Shown here: piece after piece, positions 1 to 11,330 of the stretch
How positions within the stretch are numbered: position 1 is the stretch's first letter
Layout: each line of letters starts with the position of its first letter
Assembly: GCA_012934845.2 (NCBI GenBank)
Contig: WNNJ02002420.1
Span: forward strand, 62,001 to 126,000
Reading direction: 5' to 3'
Source of the DNA: Pomphorhynchus laevis
Lineage: Eukaryota > Acanthocephala > Palaeacanthocephala > Echinorhynchida > Pomphorhynchidae
DNA length: 64,000 nucleotides
Program-made: the position numbers and the translations under genes
The notes under the pieces: generated by a model
Database searches by the model: none
Told to the model about the DNA's origin: nothing
The model's input: only the letters and a program-made list of their open reading frames with translations

Positions 1-2380
1 AAGGTAGATGAGCGTACTTTATCTCTAACGAAAGGTTTAAGTGAAAGTCGGTTGTCAAAATGGAAGCCTAGGAAAACGAGATTATCAACGATAGGAAGAA
101 TTGTAGAATTTAATGATACGGAAGGAGGTTCTACGCCGAAGCTTCGAGGTAGGATCCACATAATTTTGGATTTATCAGGATTCAGAGAAAGGCGAAGGGA
201 AGAAAGATGATTGGAAATTGAGACAAGACAGTCCGAAGCGGAAACACTAAGATCGTGAATACGATAAACAGGTGCATGAGCATAGATGAGAATGTCATCA
301 GCATATTGCATAACATGGAAGTTAAATTTATGAGAAATCGAAGACAAATCACCAAGAAGAAGAGAGAAAAGTATAGGGCCTAATACGGAGCCTTGTGGAA
401 CACCGGACGGAATGGACGAAGGATGGGAGAGAGAAGAGTTAGAATATACGCGAAATGTACGGTTTGATAGATATGAAGAAAACCATGATACAGTGGGTAA
501 AGAGAAGCCATAATCATGACGAAGGCGATAGAGAAGAATCGAGTGATCGACGATGTCAAAAGCAGACGATAGATCAAGAGAAACTATGACACTACATAAT
601 TTATGATCGCGCGATATGAGTAAGTCGTTATAAACTTTAAGACATGCAATTTCGGTAGAGTAATTAGAGCGAAAAGCGGCTTGGAAGGGAGGAAATAAGT
701 TAGAGGAATAGAGATATGTATTAACTTGCTTAAGAACGAGACGCTCAAGGAGTTTAGAGAGGGTTGGGAGAAGTGAAATAGGACGGTACGAAGATGGTAG
801 TGAGGAGTCGAGAGATTGCTTTTTTGATGAGAGGACGAACAGTGGCGCATTTCCAGATGGCAGGAAATGTATGGCTACGGATGGACGAGTTGAACAATGT
901 GGTTAGGAAGGGTAAGATAACGGAGCAGATATTTTTAAGCAAGTGAGTGGGAATTGGGTCAGAAGGAGAGGTTTTATTAGGTAATGACAGCAGAACCGAA
1001 GAAACTTCATCAGACGAAACGGGAAGAAGGTGGAATAGTTCTGGGAGGGAAGTATTTAAAGATAAGAGTGGGTACAAGGGGGCTATGGGTAGTAGGGAAA
1101 GTAAATTAGATAGCTTAGTTTGTAGATAAGAAGAAAATTCATCAGGATTTATATTACAAGGGGTAGATGATCGTGAAAGAATTGAGTTTAAGATTTTCCA
1201 ATGAGATTTAGAGTTGGAAGATGACTCGAGTTGATTTCGCCAAAAGAGAGTACGTTTAGTACGTATAAGAATGAGATGTGAACGGCGTTGAGAAAAGTAG
1301 GAATCACGAAGATTTGGAGGGAGTGAGTTGGGTGAACGTTTAAGAAAGCGTTTATACATACGAAAAGAGTGACGGAGTCGACGCTTAGAAAGACTACAGT
1401 CAGAATCGAACCAGGGAGCATGGCGCAAGCGCTGGGAACGTCGAAGTCGACTAGGCAGAAGGTTATTGAGGATCGACGTAAGTTCAGAATCAAACAGAAT
1501 GCAGAGATCATCGGGAGAGAGATAGTTAAGAGGAAGTGAAAAGAGTGAAGAATTGAGTAAGGCTGTGCAGAGAATCAGGGATATCGAGAAGCTTCCAGGG
1601 TCGACTTGGTGTAGATAAATGGTAAAGGCGGAGAAGGAGGATGGGGACGAGTAAGAGTAAGAGTGACAAGGAAATGATCGGACAAACCAGGATCAGTAAT
1701 TGACAAGGAGGTATAGTCATTGAAGCAGTTAGGAACAGCAATGATGTCGAGAGCACCGCCGAGAATATGAGTTGGGCTTGTTGAAAGTAATTTATAGTTA
1801 AAATCAGAAAAAAAAGATTAGTTAAAGTGATAGAGTCAGAGTCAGACGGGCGATCAAGACGAATGTTAAAGTCACCGAGAACAAAAGAAGGAGTATAAGA
1901 CAATGAACAGTGAGACATTAGATCTGCAAGGTCGTTAAAGAAGATACGTGATGGGGCAACTGAACCTGGACGGTATACAATCACAAGTTCCAGAGGGAAA
2001 GGCGTTGATAATCTGCATATGAGTAATTCGAACGAAGTGTAACGGATGTTAACGTTGATTTTACGTAAAGACATTGGGTGACGAGCAATGGCAACAATAC
2101 CGCCATGGTTAGAAGCAGTAGATGTATGAGAGGCAATTGGACGAGCTGATTCAACTAAAGAACAACCAGAGCGACATAGACGACGAATAGCAAGATCGTC
2201 GGAGTCAGAGTGCCAGGATTCGGTAATGCAGAGAATATCGATAGATAATTGATCGAAGATATCGAGAAGCATATCAGCTTTATGAAGAATGGAGCGAGTA
2301 TTGAATAGACTAAGACGAAAAGTATGCTTAGGAGCGAGATCGACTAGCGAAGAAGACAAGGGGGAGAGATGGGACGCCAT
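1..2380 (-). pseudogene. LINE-C copy 1 ORF2 (APE endonuclease + reverse transcriptase), broken and truncated by window
   Basis: The endonuclease part (2380-1526, minus) begins with MASHLSPL and shows the APE landmarks LNTRSILHK-like, CITESWHS, GGIVA and VLGDFNIRLD. The linker with APWFDSD follows at about 1428-1190. RT pieces lie in shifted frames down to position 1, including the stretch equivalent to GVPQGSVLGPLL near 390-420. ORF2 of this family nicks target DNA and primes reverse transcription there. Several frameshifts and stops make it non-functional. Confidence 0.85.
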
Positions 2381-2434
2381 CGAATTTTTGGCCTTGTGTG
2401 AAGAACGTGAAAATTTCCGTTGATTTTACGTATA

Positions 2435-3670
2435 GATAAGGATGACTCGCCGTTTGTTTCACGTCGATGTTTTTCAATGCGAGCTAAATTGAGCTGGGCA
2501 ATATCAGAAGGGGAGCGGTCAGGAAAGATACGGCAAGTAGATGAAGTGGTAAGAAGTTTAAAACGTTGGGAGAGTACCGAAGAGGCATGTGAACTATGTC
2601 GGAAAACGATTTTTAAGAGTGGAGGACTGAGATGATTAGATTTAGTGGATTTGTTTAAACGAATAAAGGATACAGGAGCAATATTATTGAAGAGTGATGG
2701 GTTATCATCAGGAAGAATGGTTGCTAGGATAGACCTGAAAGCAGATACATCATCATCGAGGCGAGATTGTGGAGAAGCAGATTCGGAAAGCTTTAAGTTT
2801 GATATGATTATACAGCGATCGCGCGAAGGAAAACGATTTCGTGGATGTGGTGGACGGACAGAGCTGGTAAGAGTCGAGGTAGATGAGCAGATAGAAGTGG
2901 AAATGACAGGGGTGCTTGATAAAGAATTAATATTGGTTGGAGCAAGTGTGACAGGAGTGGGGTGTTGAATCGATTGATCAGGGATGTGACTGGATATGAT
3001 TTTAAATGAAGGATGTAAATTATTTGGAAGTGTTACGTGGGAGGTAGAGTAAGGAGAATTAAAATAGGTTGGGGCATGAGTGACAGGAATGGAGTGTTGA
3101 ATCAGTTGATCGGAAATGTTACTGGAAATGATTTTGATGGAAGGGTGTAAATTATTGAGAGGTGATACAGGGGAGGTCGAGTAAGGAGTGCGTGAGGAGA
3201 ATAAACGAAGTTTGAGATTTATTTAGATTGGGGGAGGAATAGGAAAGAGGAGGTACGAGATGAAAAGCTTTACCGTTAGCATTGTTAGAATGAGAAAGAT
3301 TAATGGAAGTTTGGTACGTAGTTGAACGAGGATTGTGTGAGAGAGTAGGTTTAATAATGGGATTATATGATGCGAAGTCAGGTGTTGATGCGAGGGAAAC
3401 ATCTAAAACAGCATTGGTTTGAGTGGTCGTGTGTGATACAGGAGTAGATGAGCAGGATAACTGTAGCAGTCGTACTGATGTACAAAAACAGCAAGTGAAA
3501 TGTTTACTTTTATACATCGAGTGGTCGGATATTTTAACACGAACAAGTGTCCATACATCGCAATCTTTGGAATCGCATCCAACTTCAAAGCTGGTATAAC
3601 CATCATTGCATTCTGATGTGGAAGATTCTTGATCAGGAACCGGGATCTGAGATCGCGCTTTTTTAGGCAT
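2435..3670 (-). pseudogene. LINE-C copy 1 ORF1 (zinc-finger nucleic-acid-binding protein), broken
   Basis: Starts with ATG at 3670 (minus). The first ~170 residues are open and hold a PHD-like cysteine pattern (C..C near residues 31-36 and a second CCFC cluster near 59-62), followed by a low-complexity Ser/Thr/Pro linker. The rest, visible in other minus-strand frames down to about 2435, carries a conserved block with RCIIISNL and DDDVSAFRSI that also occurs in the copies at 33100 (+) and 52300 (-). This is the typical ORF1 layout of CR1/L2-group LINEs: zinc finger plus an RRM-like region, presumably binding element RNA. The frame is interrupted near 3150. Confidence 0.75.
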
Positions 3671-3720
3671 GACCTTTTATCGATAGATTTAGCTCAATCC
3701 GCGAGCGTAGCGAGCGGAAC

Positions 3721-4160
3721 TAACAGGAATAATCTGGAACTGACAGGAATAATCTGGAACTGACAGGAATAATCTGGAACTGACAGGAATAATCTGGAAC
3801 TGACAGGAATAATCTGGAACTGACAGGAATAATCTGGAACTGACAGGAATAATCTGGAACTGACAGGAATAATCTGGAACTGACAGGAATAATCTGGAAC
3901 TGACAGGAATAATCTGGAACTGACAGGAATAATCTGGAACTGACAGGAATAATCTGGAACTGACAGGAATAATCTGGAACTGACAGGAATAATCTGGAAC
4001 TGACAGGAATAATCTGGAACTGACAGGAATAATCTGGAACTGACAAGAATAATCTGGAACTGACAGGAATAATCTGGAACTGACAGGAATAATCTGGAAA
4101 TGACAAGAATAATCTGGAACTGACAGGAATAATCTGGAACTGACAGGAATAATCTGGAAT
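3721..4160. repeat. 20-bp minisatellite, 22 units, at the 5' end of LINE-C copy 1
   Basis: Twenty-two head-to-tail copies of a 20-bp unit (+ strand TGACAGGAATAATCTGGAAC) with only a few single-base variants, for example GACAAGAAT in two units. Because 20 is not a multiple of 3, all three frames of each strand read a 20-residue peptide repeat; the apparent 128- and 163-residue minus-strand ORFs are this artefact, not genes. The array sits between the ORF1 start of LINE-C copy 1 (3670, minus) and the start of REL-1 copy 1 (4203, plus). Confidence 0.97.
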
Positions 4161-4202
4161 GTATTTAATTTAGATCTCAAACTTTTTTAAGGTATTTTTT
4201 AA

Positions 4203-6971
4203 ATGGCTTCGACCAACGACGTTTTCCACAATTTGAACGCATATAAAACGCTTCACCGTATTTGGGCATCACCTACGCTGACAGTAAGACGAATCCCTTG
4301 GAGTTTACGAAATAAAGCAGCTCGCATTTTTACCAATCTTATTGAGGAGGCACTAGAACACAAATCGCCATATAGCTGGACTTGTCTTTTGGGGTTCGCA
4401 AAAGTGTGCCTATCAGCTCATTCAGGTGATCACCGAAATGTACGAAAACATATAGAGAATGCACTAAAGTCAGCCGAAAACAGGCAGTTTGACACTTCCT
4501 TTCTCACGCATGTTTGTGCTCAACAAACGACCTGACATAAACACGACAAATTAAAGACAATGACAATCGAACTTGTGCGACAGGGAAACTACGGCAAAGC
4601 AATGAAACGAATATCTTCGTCACGGCTGGCGCCCTTCACAGAACATACACACCGTAAGCTCACAGATTTGCACCCACCCGGTAAAGGTATTATAACCTCA
4701 ATCCCAACGGCAGAACACGGTATTGTCATCGATTCAGATACCGTTCGTGATTCAATTTTCTCATTCCCCTCTGCATCGTCACCAGGTTGTCTGGGTTTAA
4801 GAGCCGAACACCTACAAGACATGATCACAGCGGATCAGTCTGGAAAGCTACTAAGCCGCCTGACACATCTGATAAATTATATGGCAGCCGGTGACCTCTC
4901 TGTAGATATATCTCGATATTTTCGGGTGCAGATCTTATCGCTCTAGAAAAACCAAATGGAGGTATACGCCCAATAGCGGCAGGAGAATTGTTACGAAGGG
5001 TGTGTGCAAAGTGTATTTGCACGAAGATGCGCGATAAGTTCACTCAAATATTTCAACCACAACAGGTCGGTGTTGCAGTGGTAAATGGCGCAGATTTAAT
5101 AATTCACCAGGTTCGACGATTGCACGAACAGATGCACACCTCGGAAAATTGGGTATGGGCGAAAGTAGATGTTTCGAACGCATTTAATACAGTTGACATG
5201 CAATGCTTTATTGACGCAGTCGACATTGAAGCACCTTCTATCGGACCGTGGATCAAATGGTGCTACTCGCAACCATCAAAATTACGATTTGGAGCAGCAA
5301 AAAGCCTTACATCGTCAGCAGGAGTACAACAAGGGGACCCTCTGGGCCCATTCCTTTTCGCACTGGCAGTCCAACCGATTATTCGGAAAGTCGACTCGAT
5401 CACAGGTATCGGTTTTAACAAGTGGTATTTAGGCGATGAAATAATTGTAGGTGAACCCAAGGCAGTTGCTATCACATTAAACATGATTGCAAATGAGCTG
5501 GAAAAAATCGGACTATCAATGAATTGGCAAAAAACTGAATTAATAGGCCACACAGAAGCAATTATCTCAACGCAGACATGATGGACTCACTCTCCACATA
5601 CCAATACTGACGGCAATTTCCCTCTTTTAGGATGCCCAATTGGTTCGCAAGAGTTTGTAGAAGCATATCTCATTAATAGTTGCTTACCAAACCAAGTAAA
5701 TGACACAGAGCTTGTTGCGTCGCTTCCGGACGCTAATGTGGCTTACCTGCTATTGCGCCACTGTGCTTCAGCTCAACGAATAGCATTACTAATGAGGAAT
5801 GTAGATCCAGCAAGCACCGACCTTTTCTGTAAGCAGTTTGATAATGCTGTGATACGGGCGATGGAAATCATCGCTTCAATACAACTGTCAGCGCGAACAC
5901 GATCTCAAGTTGAGCTCCCACTAAAAATGGGCGGTCTGGGCCTTAGGAGTACAAACAAACACAGAGCGGCAGCCTTTGCAGCAAGCGTCAGCACAGTGAC
6001 CGCGTTTGTGAACCAGGATCCAAATAAAATTCCGGCCTATGTAAACGCGAAGGAAATACTTGCGCTACACGGAGCAGAAGTGGAACAACAGGCTTCATCC
6101 ACAAGACAACATCAAATATCGTTCAAAATTGACTCAGAGAAGCGTAAAAATCTATTAGACACTGGAGATGATCGGACAAGGGCCAGACTAATAGCGGTAT
6201 CACAGCCACATGCGAACGCATGGTTACAATGCGCCCCAAATCGAAGTCTCGGCCTAGCTCTCACCGACCAAGAATTTACAATTCTTATAAGAATGTGGTT
6301 AGGCCTGCAAATTGCTCCAAGTGGCTACCGTTGTAGTCGATGTTTTCGAAACGCAGATGCTGAGGGCTTCCATGCACTAACTTGCAACTAAGGTGGTTTT
6401 CAGGAATGCGTCATAATGGAATTCGTGACGTTGTACTCCAGGCGGCACAATCATCAGGAATGCATGTGGGTTGCGAGGTTCGCAACCTTGTCCAAAATCT
6501 ACAAGAACGGCCAGCCTATATTCTGATCTTCGGGGATCCCTCAGATGCTATAGATTTCGTGGTAACACATCCACTACAGAAATCCTTTATTCGCCAGTCA
6601 ATTTATGTGCCTGGTTACGCAGCTGCGCAGTACGCATCATCGGTCAAAGATAGAAAGTACCGTGCTAAAATGATTGAGGCGAGATATAACTTCATACCTG
6701 TAGTCTTGGAGTGTTACGGCGGCTGGAATATGGAAAGGGAGAAAATCATCAGACGAATCGCCCGATCCTTAGCAATTCGATCATCTCCACCATACAGCAT
6801 CGCATCTGCACGGCTCTTTCAACGAATATCAATATTACTCATGAGAGGAAATTCAAAAGCTATATTATCTAGCATTGATATGTTAAACCGACCGTATTAA
6901 GAGATTGCTAACCCCATAATGGAGAATCCCACACGAAGAATGAACCCCTTCCAGGCACTTGATCTGGCTGG
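4203..6971 (+). mobile_element. REL-1 copy 1: non-LTR element with restriction-like endonuclease, broken
   Basis: Five overlapping open pieces in shifting + frames spell one protein: N-terminal region (4203-4535), a QGNYGKAMKR region (4560-4946), RT core (4988-5581: GVQQGDPLGP), RT/thumb (5738-6391, LKMGGLGLRS), a CCHC motif (CSRCF...FHALTC) and then the endonuclease (6382-6900: RHNGIRD, DAIDFVVTHP). A reverse transcriptase followed by a CCHC and a PD-(D/E)XK-type endonuclease is the R2/NeSL/CRE-like plan. The usual LDDG catalytic motif reads LGDE here (about 5430-5441), so it would be inactive even without the frame breaks. Homology to the copy at 12838-13945 stops abruptly at 6971. Confidence 0.85.
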
Positions 6972-7105
6972 TTAGAAGTCTGGCGCTGCATTCGAAGCGG
7001 AACATGTCAGAAAGGTGTTTGCGAAGGTGCAATTTGATGTCAACGATTGTGAATATTATGTCCACGATTGTCAATATTACTAATCAATCAGTTAACTAAT
7101 CATAT

Positions 7106-7275
7106 CAAATAGGACAGAGAATCGTTTACAATATCTTTACAAAATATTTAAAGTTACTTTAGGTTTATTATTCGGCATAATAATATTCGAGTTTTTACGA
7201 ATGTAATAAACCTTAAGAATTTTTCTATTTAAACAATTGGTTTCTTTTGCTAAAACAACAGTATTTATTCGCAAG
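7106..7275 (-). mobile_element. PLE endonuclease-tail fragment
   Basis: The minus-strand translation gives KETNCLN..IL..YYI.KNSNII, the same C-terminal tail found after the GIY-YIG domain at 10230-10700. It is a short remnant of a Penelope-like element; no other part of that copy is attached. Confidence 0.6.
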
Positions 7276-7889
7276 TATTTATTCAGTTTGCTGATCTTAT
7301 TCGTTTAGTAATAACCAATTATAAGATTGACTAGTTAATTAGTTATTAACAAAAATTACAATATAATTTGGACAAATATTCAACAACACGTTCAATTAAT
7401 TAATATCATCAGATGTTCATAATCATATCAAATAGGACAGAGAATCATTCCTATAAAGTTGCCAGAGAAGATAAGTGAAGATTTCGATTCAAAGAAAGTA
7501 TTGTACATCTTTCTAAATATCAAAAATTGTCAATTTTATGAAAATGAAATTATTTTTGTACATTATTTGTTCAAAACTACAATGTCAACTGAAATTATTG
7601 TGGATTAACTCTAGATCTCCTAAGAAATAATCCACTATTAATCCACGCCAACAACAATATTTAAAAATGCTAAATTAGTGGTCCCATTTTAATAATACAA
7701 CTTAAGGGGTAACTATCACAATTTTTGCTTGATATTCTTAGGTCAACCGATTCCTCGGAACAAAAAAACAAGCAGCAGAACATCATCAGCGAAACGAAAA
7801 ACATAATCCAAATGAAATCGAACTTAAAATAAATATTCGATAAAAAAGTTCATCTCGATATTCTACCCTTGTAAAATATGAACATCAAC

Positions 7890-7987
7890 AAACTCCGGAA
7901 GTGGCTCTAACACACTCCAGAAGCGACTCCGGAAGTAACTCTAACATACTCCAGAAGCGACTCTAACACACTCCAGAAGCGACTCAC
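7890..7987. repeat. short tandem repeat (ACTCCAGAAGCGACTC-type units)
   Basis: Imperfect repeats of about 30 bp built from CTCCGGAAG/CTCCAGAAGCGACTC and CTAACACACTCCAG, about three to four units. No function is evident. Confidence 0.75.
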
Positions 7988-8197
7988 ACTTTTTGATTAG
8001 AAAACGAACTAGCTGCATTTAACCCCGATCTTATTGGTTCAATTAATAAATATCGTCACTTATCTTTTCCCGTTAACTAATCCTATCAAATAGAACAGAA
8101 TTCTTTAACAAAAGTGCGAATCGTGATGTTAAAATACTTAAAACTAAATTGGGTTGTTGTGAAATGCCTACAAAAAATCACAGATACAACATAAGAT

Positions 8198-8235
8198 TAT
8201 GAAATGTTTCAATACATTGATGATATATGTGCATA
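8198..8235 (+). mobile_element. PLE reverse-transcriptase scrap (YIDD motif)
   Basis: A ~35-bp match to the PLE RT active-site region at 15210-15250 (CATTGATGATATATGTG, encoding YIDDIC), embedded in AT-rich DNA. Too short to say more. Confidence 0.5.
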
Positions 8236-8403
8236 GGGACATCTTTATTTATTTAGATATATACGTATCTATATGTATAATCATATATAATAAATATTAT
8301 AGCTATAGTTATTAATAGCTATAACGCTATAATAACTATAACGCCTATCTAATATAATATTGAATAAGGCATAATATTATAACAATATTAATAAGATAAA
8401 TTC

Positions 8404-9060
8404 CACGATGCAATTTGTGCCCGCTATGGATTGGGACTGGTTGAGTATCCAGCTCGCTGTACATGTGGTTCCCTTTTCAATGTATGCCATGCACTATCGT
8501 GTCGCACCGGAGGAACTACAATAATTCGGCACGACATAATGAGAAATTTGATTGCAAATAAGCTTGAAAAGGTGTGTAAAGACATCTCAATGGATCCACA
8601 GATACGGCATGTTCCAATTGATTGTCGATTCTCCAACACTACCACTTGCAGAGACCCTTGTGCGAGGTCCGACATTGCTTGCCGTGGGCTTTTTCGGAGG
8701 CTCGATGGTGCGATCGTTTTTGGATATATATGTTTTCAAGCCAATGGCGCCATCGAACTCTCACATGACCCCGACCATCAGTCACGCATATCACTCTACA
8801 AAGAAGGTTCGCAAAGTATGGACAACGCATTCCTGAAGTTGAAAGAGCAACTTTCATTCCCGTGATATTTTCAACAAGCCGGAATATTGGAGCAGAAGCA
8901 CAGCAATTGTTGAGGTGGATTGCAGCCAAATCTTCTACTTCATAGAAGTTGCCATACTCCGAGAGTATCCGACGCATTCGCTCAGATATAAGTTTAACTC
9001 TTGCGTTCGCTGCCTCAATGTGTATAAGAGCGACCAGAATGTCAATTAGAAGCCAAACAG
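8404..9060 (+). mobile_element. REL-3: CCHC + restriction-like endonuclease fragment
   Basis: Begins with a CTCGSLF...HALSC zinc motif followed by RHDIMRNLIANK, then continues in a second frame with an R/D..A.GFFG...DIYVFKP segment and in a third with EVERATFIPVIFST and a C-terminal region near 8985-9060. This order matches the C-terminus of a widespread REL-type non-LTR element that differs from REL-1 and REL-2 in this window. The D...DIYVFKP residues are probably the PD-(D/E)XK core. No RT part is attached. At least two frameshifts and a stop are present. The minus-strand ORF over the same stretch is a shadow. Confidence 0.75.
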
Positions 9061-9224
9061 CAAGTAGGCGATGTATGAATGTGACGATTGCTTCATAAAG
9101 CACGACGAAGAGAACTGCTCGTATCCTACATGTGTCCACATCAGAAGTATAAAAGAACACGAATTTGATGCACTACTTAGTTTTCTATTTTTATTATAAC
9201 TTTTGTCTTATTAAAAAATACTAT

Positions 9225-9790
9225 TATTATATGGTATGCATGAATGCTCATGCAAAAATATGTTTCTTGTCCATAAAAATATTATCCATCCATAAAAATT
9301 TGGCACTTAAGAGTTTAAATTTATTCTTTATATTATTGTGTTGATTTATATATTTTACTATTTTCTGCTTGATGTTATTTTACAAATATGTATCTATTAA
9401 ATTATTTAAATGATTTTGAAAAAAGCCAATATCATTACATATTGTTGCAATTCTTAAAATTTCATTATTTAATGTATTATATTTTTATTATATACTATGC
9501 AGGAATGTCTCATGCAAAAATATGTTTCTTGTAAATTTAAATATGTCATCTTTACGATATAAATTAATAGTAGTTTTAGTTAATGTTAATTTAATGTTCA
9601 TATCTAGATATACACCTTCTTTATCATTAATATTGGTTTTGTTAAGAATAAGGCTTTCTGGATAAATGTGCTCACTAATTGAATAAAAATTATTAGAATT
9701 AAATACACATATATCATCAATATCTCGAAACATATATTTCATATATTTATATAGTTTAGATTTAGTTTTTACACAATTATGAACAAATTC
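9225..9790 (-). mobile_element. PLE reverse-transcriptase fragment
   Basis: Minus-strand match to the PLE RT at 15216-15700: an open stretch (9742-9488) encodes the palm region, ending in KFTRNIFLHE. Its active-site segment has IDDICVF preceded by an altered residue. Downstream in element order, 9300-9480 aligns with the thumb and end of RT. A second overlapping partial copy of the CATGAGCATTCATGC segment near 9235-9275 suggests a rearrangement. It is a remnant. Confidence 0.75.
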
Positions 9791-9888
9791 ATATTATATA
9801 ATAAGATTATTCTATTAATAATATTATTATTAATAATATTATTAAGAAAGAATTATTGAAGCAGGATCAAAAAAAAGAAATTTTATTT

Positions 9889-9922
9889 GATATTTCGCGC
9901 TAACTTCTGTTAGCATCTTCAG
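9889..9922 (-). ncRNA. hammerhead-like hairpin motif (PLE-associated)
   Basis: Minus strand: CTGAAGA, a hairpin GCTAAC-AGAA-GTTAGC, then GCGAAATATC. CUGANGA and GAAA flanking one stem is the core grammar of a hammerhead ribozyme. Stems I and III are not evident, so activity is doubtful. The same pattern recurs at 11620-11651 (degenerate), 28584-28617, 31190-31227 and 44923-44954. Confidence 0.35.
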
Positions 9923-10229
9923 AAAAATACAATGTTTTTTTATGTACATACCCTTATAAAAAGTTTAAAACTATCACCGCCATTTTCTTTAGCAGTTGAT
10001 GATGTTATTAGCGATAAATAGCTGTTTTCACTATTGTTTGAATTTTTGAAGGTACGCAAAACGCGATTAAAAGGATGATTCAAAATAGTGTAGAAACAAA
10101 ACAAAAATAATAACCATAATATTTTCATTTAAAATAAATAATTTGAAAAAATTAGAAAAAATAATAATTAAAAATAGGAAAATTAAATAAAGTATAAAAA
10201 TAAAATAGAAAAAATTTATTTAAACAACA

Positions 10230-10864
10230 GAATCGTATACAACATCTTTACAGAATATTTAACGTAACGTCAGGTATATTATTCAGTATAATAATATTGG
10301 AGTTTTTATGAATGTAATAAGTCTCAAGAATTTTTATATTTAAACAATTGGTTTCTTTTGCTTAAACAATATTATTATTGTAGCCAATATTGTGATCTAA
10401 ATTTAAACTACGGTCTACAATATCGCTACCTAGGCCCTTTTCGAGTGTTTATTTGTGTTGTTTTAATCTAGTCTCTAATGGTTGGCTTGTTTGACCCACA
10501 TATATTTTATCGCCTTCTAAATAAGAAACTTTATAAACAGCTCCATCATGATAATGTTTGAGTTTCTTTTTCAAAATGTTGTGTAACTTCGGCATTTTAC
10601 TATTATACAAAATAATATTTGAAGTATTTAATGTTTTATTGTTTGAAACACATTTTTTGAAATTAATATTCCAAAAATTATTTATAAATGGCAATTGTAT
10701 GTATTTCTTTTCTCTTGGCCAAAGACAACTTGTTCGGTACTTTTGTAGAAAGCCTTTTTATACTGTAGAAAACAATATTTATGCATTTTTGCACAAAAAT
10801 ACAATGAAAATAAAATTTTAATCCTTTCTTTGATCCAGCTCCAAATATTCTTTATAATATTCAA
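10230..10864 (-). mobile_element. PLE C-terminal fragment with GIY-YIG endonuclease
   Basis: The minus-strand ORF 10694-10449 carries VYKVSYLEGDKIYVGQTSQ followed by TRLKQH, the classic GIY-YIG nuclease signature (YK..Y..G..YVGQT....R..QH). The upstream frame (10864-10682) ends in EKRNTYNC and continues into LPFINNFWN, the RT-to-endonuclease linker; downstream, to about 10230, the translated tail KETNCLNIKILETYYI follows. GIY-YIG endonucleases define the endonuclease-bearing Penelope-like elements. The piece is broken and has no RT palm attached. Confidence 0.8.
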
Positions 10865-10929
10865 TGTTTTATTAAATTTAATTAATTTTTAATAAATTTA
10901 ATTCGAAGTTTTTTTAATTTTTCTTCCTC

Positions 10930-11095
10930 TTTGGATCTTGTTAAAGAGATAGGAAAAAGATTAAAGCACGTTACCGGGGATTCACGTGCTACTTCATACC
11001 TCCTCCCAAACGTTATCATCGAAATCCAACGTGGAAATGCTGTCAGCATTCTGGCGACGGTTTTAAATGACAAGAACATGGTAGGCTGGTAGTAG
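10930..11095 (+). mobile_element. REL-2 C-terminal fragment (+)
   Basis: The + translation reads GKRLKHVTGDSRATSYL followed by QRGNAVSILATVL, matching the extreme C-terminus of REL-type elements (compare FLMQRIS at 45200-45601 and SSYLIQRLSVVVQQGNAS at 30031-30170). Only this tail is present. Confidence 0.65.
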
Positions 11096-11189
11096 CAGCC
11101 ATCCCTCCTAAAAGAATGACATTTTTCTACGAAGAAGACAAATGTTCTCTTTTTTTACTACGGATATTCAAATATTCATTAAAACAGTT

Positions 11190-11330
11190 TGAAAAAAGTA
11201 CAGTCATTCAGTTGAAAAAAATCGGAAACCGATTGATCTCCCAAGCATTCGAGTATACACGCAGCATTCTCTTGTTGAACCGATGCGCTTAACCGTTGCC
11301 TGAGGAAAGGCGTTGATCGAGGTTTCGTTC
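11190..11330 (-). mobile_element. REL-2 C-terminal fragment (-)
   Basis: The minus translation contains STPFLRQRLSASVQQENAA, the same C-terminal motif as the fragment at 10930-11095 but in opposite orientation and about 100 bp away, forming an inverted pair. Confidence 0.65.

Larger units (their letters stand above)
1..3720 (-). mobile_element. LINE-C copy 1 (CR1/L2-group non-LTR retrotransposon), 3' end outside window
   Basis: Minus-strand APE-type LINE running in from the right and cut at the window edge before its 3' end. In element order it holds ORF1 (about 3670 to 2435), a short gap, then ORF2 with an apurinic-type endonuclease and a reverse transcriptase. Aligning by eye with the copies at 32965-36203 (+) and 41391-44209 and 48928-53188 (-) shows the same gene order and shared peptides such as APWFDSDC and SKRRLRH. 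The ORF2 frame is broken several times, so the copy is dead. It is closer to the 32965 copy than to the other two, suggesting two subfamilies. Its 5' end is preceded by a 20-bp tandem repeat. Confidence 0.88.
6972..8197. other. AT-rich gene-free stretch with repeat scraps
   Basis: No credible gene. It contains three copies of a short dispersed sequence around ATCAAATAGGACAGAGAAT (near 7097, 7420 and, degenerate, 8080), a PLE tail fragment (7106-7275) and a short tandem repeat (about 7890-7987). Confidence 0.6.

Noticed and set aside
3721-4160. CRISPR-like array
   Set aside because: The units are directly adjacent with no spacers, and the host is a eukaryote.
3689-4180. Apparent 128- and 163-residue repeat proteins on the minus strand
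   Set aside because: They are the 20-bp minisatellite read in frame; every frame of such an array lacks stops.
8639-9160. 173-residue minus-strand ORF
   Set aside because: It runs antisense to the REL-3 endonuclease fragment; the plus strand carries the recognisable motifs.
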